A stretch of 5,957 bases of DNA from Cellulomonas sp. Lineage in GTDB: Bacteria; Actinomycetota; Actinomycetes; Actinomycetales; Cellulomonadaceae. Location: the NCBI GenBank assembly GCA_031178805.1, contig JAPSIJ010000159.1:1-5957 (forward strand), read 5' to 3'. The first letter of the stretch is position 1. Each line of letters opens with the position of its first letter. The notes under the pieces were generated by a model. That model searched no databases. It worked only from the letters and a program-made list of their open reading frames with translations, and had not been told where the DNA came from. A program made the position numbers and the translations under genes. Below, piece by piece: positions 1 through 5,722 of the stretch.

Positions 1-2931
1 GACTCCGCCGCCGCCGTGTCCACCGTGGTGGAGGCCGTGCTCACGCTGTCCGGCGCCCTGGACGAGCACCTGCTCGACCCCGACCGCGCGCGGCGGGGGA
101 TCGACGACATCGTGGACGCGATCGAGTCGACCCCGCCCGGCACCCCGCCGCGCGCGCCGTACGCCAAGGTCCGCGACCTCGTCGGCTCGCTGCGGGAGCG
201 GCAGCGGATGCTCGACCTCGTCGCCGCCTACCGGGAGCGCAAGCGCGCCGCCGACGCCCTCGACTTCGGCGACCAGGTCGCCATCGCGGCACGGCTGGCC
301 CGGGACGTGCCGGAGGTCGCGGCGGGCGAGCGCGCCCGGTTCCGGGTGGTGCTGCTCGACGAGTACCAGGACACGTCGTACGCGCAGCTCGTGCTGCTGT
401 CCGCGCTGTTCGGCGGCGGGCACCCCGTCACGGCGGTCGGCGACCCGCACCAGTCGATCTACGGCTGGCGCGGCGCCAGCGCCGGCGGCCTGGAGCGGTT
501 CCCCACGGACTTCCCCGACGTGGCCGCGGACGGCGACCGCCGGCCAGCCGCCGTGTACGCGCTGTCCACGTCCTGGCGGAACGACGTGGCCGTGCTGGAC
601 GCCGCCAACCACGTCGCCGCGCCGCTGCGCCGGCCGGACCGCACGCGGGTGGCGCTGCCCACGCTGGCGCCCCGCCCGGGCGCCGGGCCCGGCGACGTGG
701 TCGCCCACCTCGCCCCGACGCTGGAGGAGGAGGCGCAGGCGGTCGCCGAGTTCGTCGCGGCGCGCTGGCGGCCGGAGGGCGGCCCGGGCGTCGACGGCGG
801 TGCGCCCGCGCCGGGCGGCGCGCGGGTCAGCGCCGCGGTGCTGTGCCGCAAGCGCGCGCAGTTCCCGGTGCTGCACCGCGCCCTGCGCGCCGCCGGGCTG
901 CCCGTGGAGGTCGTCGGGCTCGGCGGCCTGCTGGCCACGCCCGAGGTGGTGGACGTCGTCGCGCTGCTGCAGGCCGCGCACGACCCCTCGCGCGGCGACG
1001 CGCTGATGCGGCTGCTGACCGGCGCCCGCACCCGGCTCGGGGCGGCGGACCTGCACGCGCTCGCCGACTGGTCGGCGCACCTCGCGCAGGGCCTCGACTC
1101 CCGTGCCGCGGCCGCCGTCGCCCGCGACCGCGCCGCGCAGCCCGCCGCACCCGGGCCCGACGGGACCGGCGCACCCGCCGCCGACCCGGCCCCGGTGGTC
1201 GCCGACGTCGTGGACGAGCGCAGCATCGTCGACGCCGTGGACGCCCCGCCGCCGCCCGGCTGGACCAGCCCGTCCGGCCGGACGCTGACCGCCACCGGCC
1301 TGGCGCGGGTGACCGCGCTCGGCGAGGTGCTCCGGGCCGTCCGGCAGCACACCTACCTGTCGCTGCCCGAGCTCGTCGGGCACGCGGAGCGCCTCTGGGG
1401 CCTCGACATCGAGGTCGCCGCCCGTCCCGGCCTGGCGCCGGCCCGCGCCCGCGCGCACCTCGACGCGTTCCGCGAGGTGGCCGTGCGGTACTCGGACGCC
1501 ACCGACGACCCGAGCCTCGGCGGGTTCCTCGCCTGGCTGGAGTCGGCGGACGCGCACGAGCACGGCCTGGACATGCCGGTGGCCGAGCCGGACCCGGACG
1601 CCGTGCAGCTGATCACCGTGCACGCGGCCAAGGGCCTGGAGTGGGACGTCGTCGCGGTCGCCGGCCTGGTCGACGGCGGGCTGCCGGCCACCCGCACGCA
1701 GGGAAAGGACGGCCCGACCGACTCCGCCTGGCTCACCGGCCTCGGCGAGCTGCCGTACCCGCTGCGCGGCGACCGGCACGACCTGCCGGAGCTCGTGGTC
1801 GCGGGCGCCGCCGACCCCAAGGACCTCGAGGAACGGCGCAAGCAGTTCCTGCGCGACGCCGGGGACCACCAGGTGGCCGAGGAGCGCCGGCTCGCCTACG
1901 TGGCGTTCACCCGCGCGCGGTCCGCGCTGCTGCTGACGGGCGCGTGGTGGGGGGACGGCAGTCGGGTCCGGCCACCGTCGCTGTTCCTCACCGAGGTGGT
2001 CGAGGCCGGGCTGGCGCGGGTCGCCGGCTGGGCCCTGCAGCCGGACGACGCCACGGAGAACCCGCGGACGCAGGTGGCCGCGTCGGCCGTCTGGCCGGTG
2101 GACCCGTTCGCCCCGGCGGGGGACGACGCGCCCTCCCGCCGGCCCGCCGTCGAGGCGGCCGCCGCCGCGGTGCGCGCCGCCCGAGCGGCCCGGGACGCCG
2201 CCGCGGGCGCGCCCGACGCACCCGGCGCGCCGGTGCGCACGCCGTGGGACCGCACCGTCGACCTGCTGCTCGCGGAGCGCGAGACGGAGTCGCGGCCGCG
2301 GCCCGAGGTCGAGCTGCCCGCGCACCTGTCCGCCTCGGCGGTCGTCCGGCTGGCCGCCGACCGCGGCGAGTTCGCCCGGGCGCTGCGCCGCCCCGTACCG
2401 CAGCGGCCGTCCCCGCAGGCGCGCCGCGGCACGCAGTTCCACGCCTGGGTCGAGGGCTTCTTCGGCTCGCCCGCACTCGTGGACCTGAACGACCTGCCGG
2501 GCGCCGACGACGACTCCGTGGCGGTCGACGCGGGCGAGGCCGCGCTGCGCGAGGCGTTCCTGGCGACCCCGTGGGCCGCGCTGGAGCCGGTGGCGGTCGA
2601 GGTCGACGTGGAGACGACCGTCGGCGGCTACGTGCTGCGCTCGCGGATCGACGCGGTGTTCCCCGACCCGGACCGCCCGGGCGTGCCCGGCGCCGTCGTG
2701 GTCGTGGACTGGAAGACCGGCGCCCCGCCCGCCGACCCGGCGTCCGCCGCGGTGCGGGAGCTGCAGCTCGCCGTCTACCGGCTGGCGTGGTCCCGGTGGA
2801 CCGGCACCCCGCTGGACCGGGTGGGCGCGGCGTTCTGCTACGTCGGGGCGGGCCGCACGGTGCGCCCCGAGCGGCTGCTGGAGGCGGAGGAGATCGAGCG
2901 CCTGCTGCTCGGCGCGACCGCCGAGGGCTGA
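1..2931 (+). CDS. adnB: AdnB-like ATP-dependent helicase-nuclease subunit, 5'-truncated by the window edge
   Basis: This is the motor-nuclease subunit of the actinobacterial AdnAB complex, which unwinds and resects double-strand DNA ends for recombination. The frame is open from base 1 with 976 visible residues. By comparison with AdnB proteins of about 1,050-1,100 residues, roughly 100-150 N-terminal residues, including Walker A, are missing. Counting from base 1, the UvrD-type motifs are: motif II DEYQDT (120-125), motif III GDPHQSIYGWRG (147-158), motif IV with W192-R193, motif V ITVHAAKGLEWD (538-549) and motif VI YVAFTRAR (633-640, likely arginine finger R638). The RecB-type nuclease follows with H814, D884, D903-W-K905 and Q922xxxY926, so all expected catalytic residues are present. 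Ala/Pro-rich linkers lie near residues 365-420 and 700-760. Only two cysteines (282, 946) occur, so there is no four-Cys iron-sulfur clasp in the visible part. The choice of AdnB over AdnA rests on position upstream of nudC-mrx1-uvrD2. The GTG at base 16 is internal, not the start. Confidence 0.9.
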   Translation, partial: DSAAAVSTVVEAVLTLSGALDEHLLDPDRARRGIDDIVDAIESTPPGTPPRAPYAKVRDLVGSLRERQRMLDLVAAYRERKRAADALDFGDQVAIAARLARDVPEVAAGERARFRVVLLDEYQDTSYAQLVLLSALFGGGHPVTAVGDPHQSIYGWRGASAGGLERFPTDFPDVAADGDRRPAAVYALSTSWRNDVAVLDAANHVAAPLRRPDRTRVALPTLAPRPGAGPGDVVAHLAPTLEEEAQAVAEFVAARWRPEGGPGVDGGAPAPGGARVSAAVLCRKRAQFPVLHRALRAAGLPVEVVGLGGLLATPEVVDVVALLQAAHDPSRGDALMRLLTGARTRLGAADLHALADWSAHLAQGLDSRAAAAVARDRAAQPAAPGPDGTGAPAADPAPVVADVVDERSIVDAVDAPPPPGWTSPSGRTLTATGLARVTALGEVLRAVRQHTYLSLPELVGHAERLWGLDIEVAARPGLAPARARAHLDAFREVAVRYSDATDDPSLGGFLAWLESADAHEHGLDMPVAEPDPDAVQLITVHAAKGLEWDVVAVAGLVDGGLPATRTQGKDGPTDSAWLTGLGELPYPLRGDRHDLPELVVAGAADPKDLEERRKQFLRDAGDHQVAEERRLAYVAFTRARSALLLTGAWWGDGSRVRPPSLFLTEVVEAGLARVAGWALQPDDATENPRTQVAASAVWPVDPFAPAGDDAPSRRPAVEAAAAAVRAARAARDAAAGAPDAPGAPVRTPWDRTVDLLLAERETESRPRPEVELPAHLSASAVVRLAADRGEFARALRRPVPQRPSPQARRGTQFHAWVEGFFGSPALVDLNDLPGADDDSVAVDAGEAALREAFLATPWAALEPVAVEVDVETTVGGYVLRSRIDAVFPDPDRPGVPGAVVVVDWKTGAPPADPASAAVRELQLAVYRLAWSRWTGTPLDRVGAAFCYVGAGRTVRPERLLEAEEIERLLLGATAEG
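2908..2925. terminator. Short hairpin at the adnB/kinase convergent junction, possible terminator
   Basis: A perfect 7-bp stem (2908-2914 with 2919-2925) closes a CGAC tetraloop just before the adnB stop codon. No T-run follows on either strand. On the minus strand it lies 13 bases past the kinase stop, so it could help end that transcript inside the adnB 3' end. The convergent genes leave only 7 bases between them, so any terminator must lie within coding sequence. GC-rich coding DNA often forms such stems by chance, so this call is weak. Confidence 0.2.
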
Positions 2932-2938
2932 GCCCGCG

Positions 2939-3874
2939 TCAGAGCGTGGCGGCGCCCGGCTCGGCGACGTCGCGGGTCTGCTCGTCCAGCTCGTCGAGCA
3001 TCTGCACGGCGTCCGCGACCACCTCGTCGTCGCCCGAGCGCACGCCGTAGAGCAGCCAGCGGGCGAGCGCGAGCTCCCCGGCGAGCAGGGCGCGGTCGGC
3101 CAGGTGCGGGTCGGTGAGCTCGGTGCGGCGCAGCTGGTACGCCTCGAGGATCGAGTCCACGGCGTCCTGCGGGGCGGCGACGAGCAGCCAGGCGAGGTCG
3201 TCGGCGGGGTCGGCGACCTTGGCCTCGCCCCAGGACAGCACGCCGGTCACCGCGCCGTCCGCGACGAGCACGTGGTCGGCGGACAGGTCGCCGTGCACCA
3301 CCGTCGGGCTGAACCGCCACAGCGAGACGTCCTCCAGCCGCTCCTCCCAGCGCCGCAGCAGCGACGCCGGCACGCGGCCGGTGCGGGCGGCCTCGTCCAC
3401 CTCGGCCAGCCGGCGGGCGCGGTAGGCGGCGGCGTCGTACACCGGCAGCCCGGCGTCCTCGACGACCGCGACGGGCAGCTCGTGCAGGGCGGCGATCGAC
3501 CGGCCCAGCGACGCGGCGACGCCCGGGCCCGGCACGAGGCGGTCCAGCGGCACGGGCCGGCCGCCGAGCTCCCGGTGCACGACCACGCGACCGCCCTCCT
3601 CGAGCGGGGCGGCGCCGGCGATCCGCGGCACGTCGAACGGCACCCGCCCGGCGTCGACCTGGTCCGCGAGGGCGGCGAGCAGCACCAGCTCGGCCTCGAG
3701 GGCCGCGCCCGCGGCGGCGCTGCGCGGGGCCCGCACCACCCAGTGCCGGCGCTGCGCGTCGGTCACCAGGGCGACGTCGTCGTCGCCGGCGGCCGCGGAC
3801 GCGCGCACCTCCCGCGCGTCGAAGCCGGGGACGGCGACGGTCGCGAGGGCGGCGAGGGCGAGGGGTGAACGCAC
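2939..3874 (-). CDS. Phosphotransferase, APH/macrolide-kinase-like family, possibly with altered catalytic site
   Basis: This 311-residue protein has the protein-kinase-like fold of aminoglycoside/macrolide phosphotransferases, which move the ATP gamma-phosphate to a small molecule. Visible motifs are WVVRAPR (45-51), where the usual ATP-binding lysine is replaced by arginine; E60/E62 in the following helix; catalytic-loop HGDLSADHVL (194-203) with D196 as candidate base and His201 in place of the usual Asn; and LSWGEAKVADPADDLAW (213-229). The HGDL...H and WxEAKV patterns recall Mph-type macrolide kinases. The metal-binding Asp expected before W215 is Ser214 (codon TCC at 3233-3235), so activity is uncertain. 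The start is the GTG at 3872-3874 because a TACCCT -10 element lies 6 bases upstream; the frame can extend to GTG 3904, but that would place the -10 inside the gene. It is convergent with adnB and divergent from nudC. The natural substrate is unknown, and drug resistance should not be assumed. Confidence 0.85.
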   Translation of the reverse strand: MRSPLALAALATVAVPGFDAREVRASAAAGDDDVALVTDAQRRHWVVRAPRSAAAGAALEAELVLLAALADQVDAGRVPFDVPRIAGAAPLEEGGRVVVHRELGGRPVPLDRLVPGPGVAASLGRSIAALHELPVAVVEDAGLPVYDAAAYRARRLAEVDEAARTGRVPASLLRRWEERLEDVSLWRFSPTVVHGDLSADHVLVADGAVTGVLSWGEAKVADPADDLAWLLVAAPQDAVDSILEAYQLRRTELTDPHLADRALLAGELALARWLLYGVRSGDDEVVADAVQMLDELDEQTRDVAEPGAATL

Positions 3875-3880
3875 CGTCCC

Positions 3881-3886
3881 AGGGTA
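3881..3886 (-). promoter_or_regulatory. -10 element of a leaderless promoter for the kinase gene
   Basis: The minus strand reads TACCCT, matching actinobacterial TANNNT, followed by 6 bases and then GTG (3874-3872). This spacing would place transcription start at or next to the start codon, giving a leaderless mRNA. There is no Shine-Dalgarno sequence between the hexamer and the GTG. I see no convincing -35 hexamer 16-18 bases upstream. Confidence 0.6.
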
Positions 3887-3890
3887 GGAC

Positions 3891-3922
3891 CCGCGCGCCG
3901 CCACGGCGGTCCGCGCGCCGCC
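3891..3922. repeat. 12-base direct repeat, two copies 20 bases apart, in the kinase promoter region
   Basis: CCGCGCGCCGCC occurs perfectly at 3891-3902 and 3911-3922, a 20-base period or about two helical turns. It covers the spacer and -35 zone of the kinase promoter. It could be a tandem regulator-binding site, but its simple CG-rich composition makes a chance repeat quite possible. Confidence 0.3.
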
Positions 3923-3928
3923 GGGCGT

Positions 3929-3960
3929 GTCCCCGCGGATCGCCGGGCACCCGCGGGGAC
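3929..3960. promoter_or_regulatory. 10-bp inverted repeat between divergent kinase and nudC promoters, candidate operator
   Basis: GTCCCCGCGG (3929-3938) is exactly mirrored by CCGCGGGGAC (3951-3960) across 12 bases, with arm centres 22 bases apart, about two helical turns. It lies at about -41 to -72 of the proposed nudC start and -55 to -86 of the proposed kinase start, where a shared regulator could act on both promoters. Each arm contains the self-palindrome CCGCGG. No regulator is identified. Confidence 0.35.
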
Positions 3961-3988
3961 GCCGACTGCGACGCCGCCGCGCGACGCG

Positions 3989-3994
3989 TACGGT
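3989..3994 (+). promoter_or_regulatory. -10 element of a leaderless promoter for nudC
   Basis: TACGGT matches TANNNT, followed by GGCGTC and then GTG at 4001. The 6-base gap is the same as at the divergent kinase promoter and predicts transcription starting at the start codon. No Shine-Dalgarno sequence fits before GTG 4001, which supports leaderless expression. The -35 is not clear. Confidence 0.6.
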
Positions 3995-4000
3995 GGCGTC

Positions 4001-5230
4001 GTGTTCGACTCCGACCTGCCCCTGTCGCGGACGGTCACGGACCGGGCCGCGGACCTCCGCGGTGACGAGGACCTGCTGCCCGCCCTGCTCGACGACGCCT
4101 CCACCCGCGTGCTGCTCGTGTCCGGCGGCCGGGTCGTCACCCGCGCCCGGGGCCGTCGCCGGTCCCTCGCCCTGTTCTCCCCGCAGGAGGCCGCCCTGCG
4201 CGCGCCGTCAAGCTCGCTGGCCGAGCGCTGGGCGTTCCTCGGCTACGACGACGCCGACCGCGTGCCCGGCCGGGCGCCCGCCGAGGGCCGCCCGGAGGGG
4301 CCCGCGTACCTCGCCCACCACGTCCCGGAGGGCGAGACCGCGGCGCTGGCCGCCGGCGACGCCTGGACGTCGCTCCGCGAGGTCGGCACGGACCTGTCCG
4401 CCCGCGACGCCGGGCTGGCGACCGCCGCGGTCGCGCTCTACGAGTGGCACGTCCGGCACCCGCGCTGCCCCCGGTGCGGGGAGGCGACGCTGCCGGTGCA
4501 GAGCGGCTGGGTCCGGCGCTGCCCCGCGGACGGCTCCGACCACTACCCGCGCACCGACCCGGCCGTGATCATGGCGGTCGTCGACGAGGCCGACCGGCTG
4601 CTGCTCGCGAACAGCTCCGCCTGGCCCGAGCACCGGTTCTCCACGCTCGCCGGCTTCGTCGAGCCCGGGGAGTCCGTGGAGCACGCCATCCGCCGCGAGG
4701 TCCGGGAGGAGTCCTCGGTCGTCGTCGGCGACGTCGAGTACCGGGGCAGCCAGCCGTGGCCGTTCCCGGCGTCGCTCATGCTGGGCTTCCGGGCGCGGGC
4801 GCTGTCCACGGAGATCCAGGTGGACGGCGACGAGCTGCGGGCGGCCCGCTGGTTCGACCGGGACGCGCTGCGCGCCGAGGTGTCCGCCGGCACCGTCGTG
4901 CTGCCGCCCGGCACGTCGATCGCCCGGGCGCTGATCGAGGACTGGTTCGGCGGCCCGCTGCCGACCGGCCCGCAGGGCGACGGCTGGACCCGGGCCACGA
5001 CCCCGGAGCGCGCGACCCCCGAGCCGGCGCCCGCGCCCGCGCCGGCCGCGCCGCGCCCGTCCGAGCCGGCGGCGTCGACGCCCGCGAAGCCCACTCCCGG
5101 CGCCCGGGCCGGCACCGCGGCGCCCGCGCCCGCCGCGGACCCCGCGCCGACCCGCCGGTCCGGCCGTCGCGCCGCCGCTGGCCCGGTGGACGCCCCGCGC
5201 GAGGAGCCCGGCCCGCCGGGGACCCGCTGA
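4001..5230 (+). CDS. nudC: NADH pyrophosphatase (NAD(H) diphosphatase), NudC-type Nudix hydrolase
   Basis: NudC cleaves NAD(H) to nicotinamide mononucleotide and AMP, and in some bacteria removes NAD caps from RNA. The 409-residue protein has an N-terminal NudC-like domain, a zinc ribbon with C156, C159 and C174 (the fourth Cys position is Asp177), then the Nudix box G218-x5-E224-x7-R232-E-V-R-E236-E237. The catalytic glutamates are present, but the usual glycine near the box end is Ser239. SQPWPFP (250-256), the NADH-specificity motif that identifies this subfamily, is intact. The catalytic part ends near residue 318; about 90 further residues form a Pro/Ala-rich, probably disordered tail, making the protein about 100 residues longer than mycobacterial NudC (about 313). 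GTG 4001 is chosen because of the -10 hexamer 6 bases upstream. The gene is divergent from the kinase and convergent with mrx1. It is probably cytosolic. Confidence 0.93.
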   Translation: MFDSDLPLSRTVTDRAADLRGDEDLLPALLDDASTRVLLVSGGRVVTRARGRRRSLALFSPQEAALRAPSSSLAERWAFLGYDDADRVPGRAPAEGRPEGPAYLAHHVPEGETAALAAGDAWTSLREVGTDLSARDAGLATAAVALYEWHVRHPRCPRCGEATLPVQSGWVRRCPADGSDHYPRTDPAVIMAVVDEADRLLLANSSAWPEHRFSTLAGFVEPGESVEHAIRREVREESSVVVGDVEYRGSQPWPFPASLMLGFRARALSTEIQVDGDELRAARWFDRDALRAEVSAGTVVLPPGTSIARALIEDWFGGPLPTGPQGDGWTRATTPERATPEPAPAPAPAAPRPSEPAASTPAKPTPGARAGTAAPAPAADPAPTRRSGRRAAAGPVDAPREEPGPPGTR

Positions 5231-5234
5231 CGCA

Positions 5235-5268
5235 CGACCGCCCCCGGCAGCGCTGCCGGGGGCGGTCG
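5235..5268. terminator. Perfect 34-base palindrome, bidirectional terminator between nudC and mrx1
   Basis: The 16-base arms 5235-5250 and 5253-5268 are exact reverse complements around a central CG. In RNA they would form about a 15-bp very GC-rich stem with a GCGC loop on either strand. It starts 4 bases after the nudC stop and ends 19 bases past the mrx1 stop, the position expected for a shared terminator of convergent genes. There is no T-tract on either side, which is common for stem-loops in high-GC actinobacteria. Confidence 0.75.
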
Positions 5269-5287
5269 GTGGGGCGGTGCGGCGGGG

Positions 5288-5554
5288 TCAGGCCCCGAGG
5301 CGCTCGCGGACCTGCACCAGGGACGGGTTCGTGGCGGCGGAGCCGTCCGGGAACAGCACGGTCGGCACGGTCTGGTTGCCGCCGTTGACCTGCTCGACGA
5401 ACGCGGCGGCGTCGGGGGTCTGCTCGATGTCGACCTCGGTGTAGGCGATGCCCGCGGAGTCGAGCTGCGTCTTCAGCCGGCGGCAGTAGCCGCACCAGGT
5501 GGTCGAGTACATCGTCACGGTGCCCTCGGCGGGCAGGTCCTGCGTGGTGGTCAT
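5288..5554 (-). CDS. mrx1: Mycoredoxin 1, glutaredoxin-like protein
   Basis: This 88-residue thioredoxin-fold protein reduces mycothiol-protein mixed disulfides with electrons from mycothiol and its reductase, in the cytosol. The active site is W20-C21-G-Y-C24, the CGYC signature of Mrx1; C21 is the expected nucleophile. The TVPT segment (62-65) holds the cis-proline P64, followed by the F68-P-D-G turn. Length fits the family (about 80-90 residues). ATG 5554 is preferred because GAAGG lies 6 bases upstream and the protein then begins just ahead of the first beta strand; an in-frame extension to 5635 adds 27 Arg/Ala-rich residues with no counterpart in the family. It is convergent with nudC, divergent from uvrD2, and has its own predicted promoter. 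The same gene neighbourhood occurs in mycobacteria. Confidence 0.93.
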   Translation of the reverse strand: MTTTQDLPAEGTVTMYSTTWCGYCRRLKTQLDSAGIAYTEVDIEQTPDAAAFVEQVNGGNQTVPTVLFPDGSAATNPSLVQVRERLGA

Positions 5555-5560
5555 CGTCTG

Positions 5561-5565
5561 CCTTC
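5561..5565 (-). promoter_or_regulatory. Ribosome binding site of mrx1
   Basis: The minus strand reads GAAGG, then 6 bases, then ATG (5554). It decides the 88-residue start over the upstream in-frame extension to 5635. Confidence 0.65.
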
Positions 5566-5583
5566 GTGGTCGTCTCGCGGTTC

Positions 5584-5603
5584 GCGTGCACCCGGGTGAA
5601 CGC
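5584..5603. promoter_or_regulatory. 20-base near-perfect dyad upstream of mrx1, candidate operator
   Basis: Arms 5584-5593 and 5594-5603 pair at 9 of 10 positions with no spacer; the core CACCCGGGTG (5589-5598) is a perfect palindrome. It overlaps the proposed -10 (5599-5601) and start region of the mrx1 promoter, where a dimeric repressor could block transcription. No known box is recognised. Confidence 0.3.
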
Positions 5604-5625
5604 CGGGCGGCGGCAGGATCATCCC
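5599..5625 (-). promoter_or_regulatory. Candidate SigR/SigH-type (redox stress sigma factor) promoter of mrx1
   Basis: On the minus strand GGGAT (5621-5625) is followed by 19 bases and GTT (5599-5601). The established SigR/SigH consensus is GGAAT-N18/19-GTT, so this is one mismatch in the -35 and a full -10 match with allowed spacing. Transcription would start near 5591, leaving a leader of about 37 bases that contains the GAAGG ribosome site. Mycothiol-linked genes are known members of these regulons, which fits mrx1. No TANNNT housekeeping -10 is apparent upstream of this gene. Confidence 0.4.
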
Positions 5626-5650
5626 GCCCCGGCACGCGCCGGTGCGGGAT
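5621..5650. repeat. 30-base imperfect palindrome centred in the mrx1-uvrD2 intergenic region
   Basis: Arms 5621-5633 and 5638-5650 pair at 12 of 13 positions around a 4-base spacer (ACGC). Its centre lies within 3 bases of the midpoint of the 168-base divergent region. The left arm contains the proposed mrx1 -35. It could be a shared operator for mrx1 and uvrD2, or a hairpin separating the two units. Confidence 0.35.
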
Positions 5651-5708
5651 CGGTCACAGTCCGGACGCCGGGCGTGGGGACGGCGGCCGGGGTGTCGGCG
5701 GGAGGTGC

Positions 5709-5713
5709 GAGGA
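5709..5713 (+). promoter_or_regulatory. Ribosome binding site of uvrD2
   Basis: GAGGA lies 9 bases before ATG 5723. A second purine-rich GGAGG at 5701-5705 is 17 bases away, too far. An in-frame GTG at 5705 is a possible but less likely alternative start. I see no TANNNT -10 upstream, so the uvrD2 promoter is not located. Confidence 0.55.
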
Positions 5714-5722
5714 TCGTCGGCG

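Noticed and set aside
459..1352. Minus-strand open frame of about 297 codons antisense to adnB
   Set aside because: Ser/Ala/Thr-rich shadow crossing helicase motifs III and IV, with no domain of its own.
843..3050. Long plus-strand open frame (about 735 codons) overlapping adnB
   Set aside because: It is an Arg/Ala/Gly-rich shadow of adnB in another frame with no recognisable domain; high GC removes stop codons from alternate frames.
3104..3868. Plus-strand open frame of about 254 codons antisense to the kinase
   Set aside because: Gly/His/Val-rich translation without a domain, fully antisense to a motif-bearing gene.
3875..3904. Upstream GTG start at 3904 for the kinase, adding 10 residues
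   Set aside because: The extension would contain the TACCCT -10 element and lacks a Shine-Dalgarno site.
2838..3950. Minus-strand open frame of about 370 codons over the kinase gene
   Set aside because: Arg-rich shadow in a different frame; the frame 2939-3874 carries the APH motifs.
3875..4000. LexA/SOS box upstream of nudC or the kinase, and likewise in 5555-5722 upstream of uvrD2
   Set aside because: No sequence close to the actinobacterial TCGAAC...GTTCGA pattern is present in either divergent region.
4444..5388. Plus-strand open frame of about 314 codons overlapping nudC and mrx1
   Set aside because: Arg/Gly/Ala-rich shadow of nudC that also runs through the terminator palindrome and the antisense of mrx1.
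5555..5635. N-terminal extension of mycoredoxin to 5635
   Set aside because: It adds 27 Arg/Ala-rich residues unknown in the family and overlaps the predicted promoter; ATG 5554 has a well-placed ribosome site.
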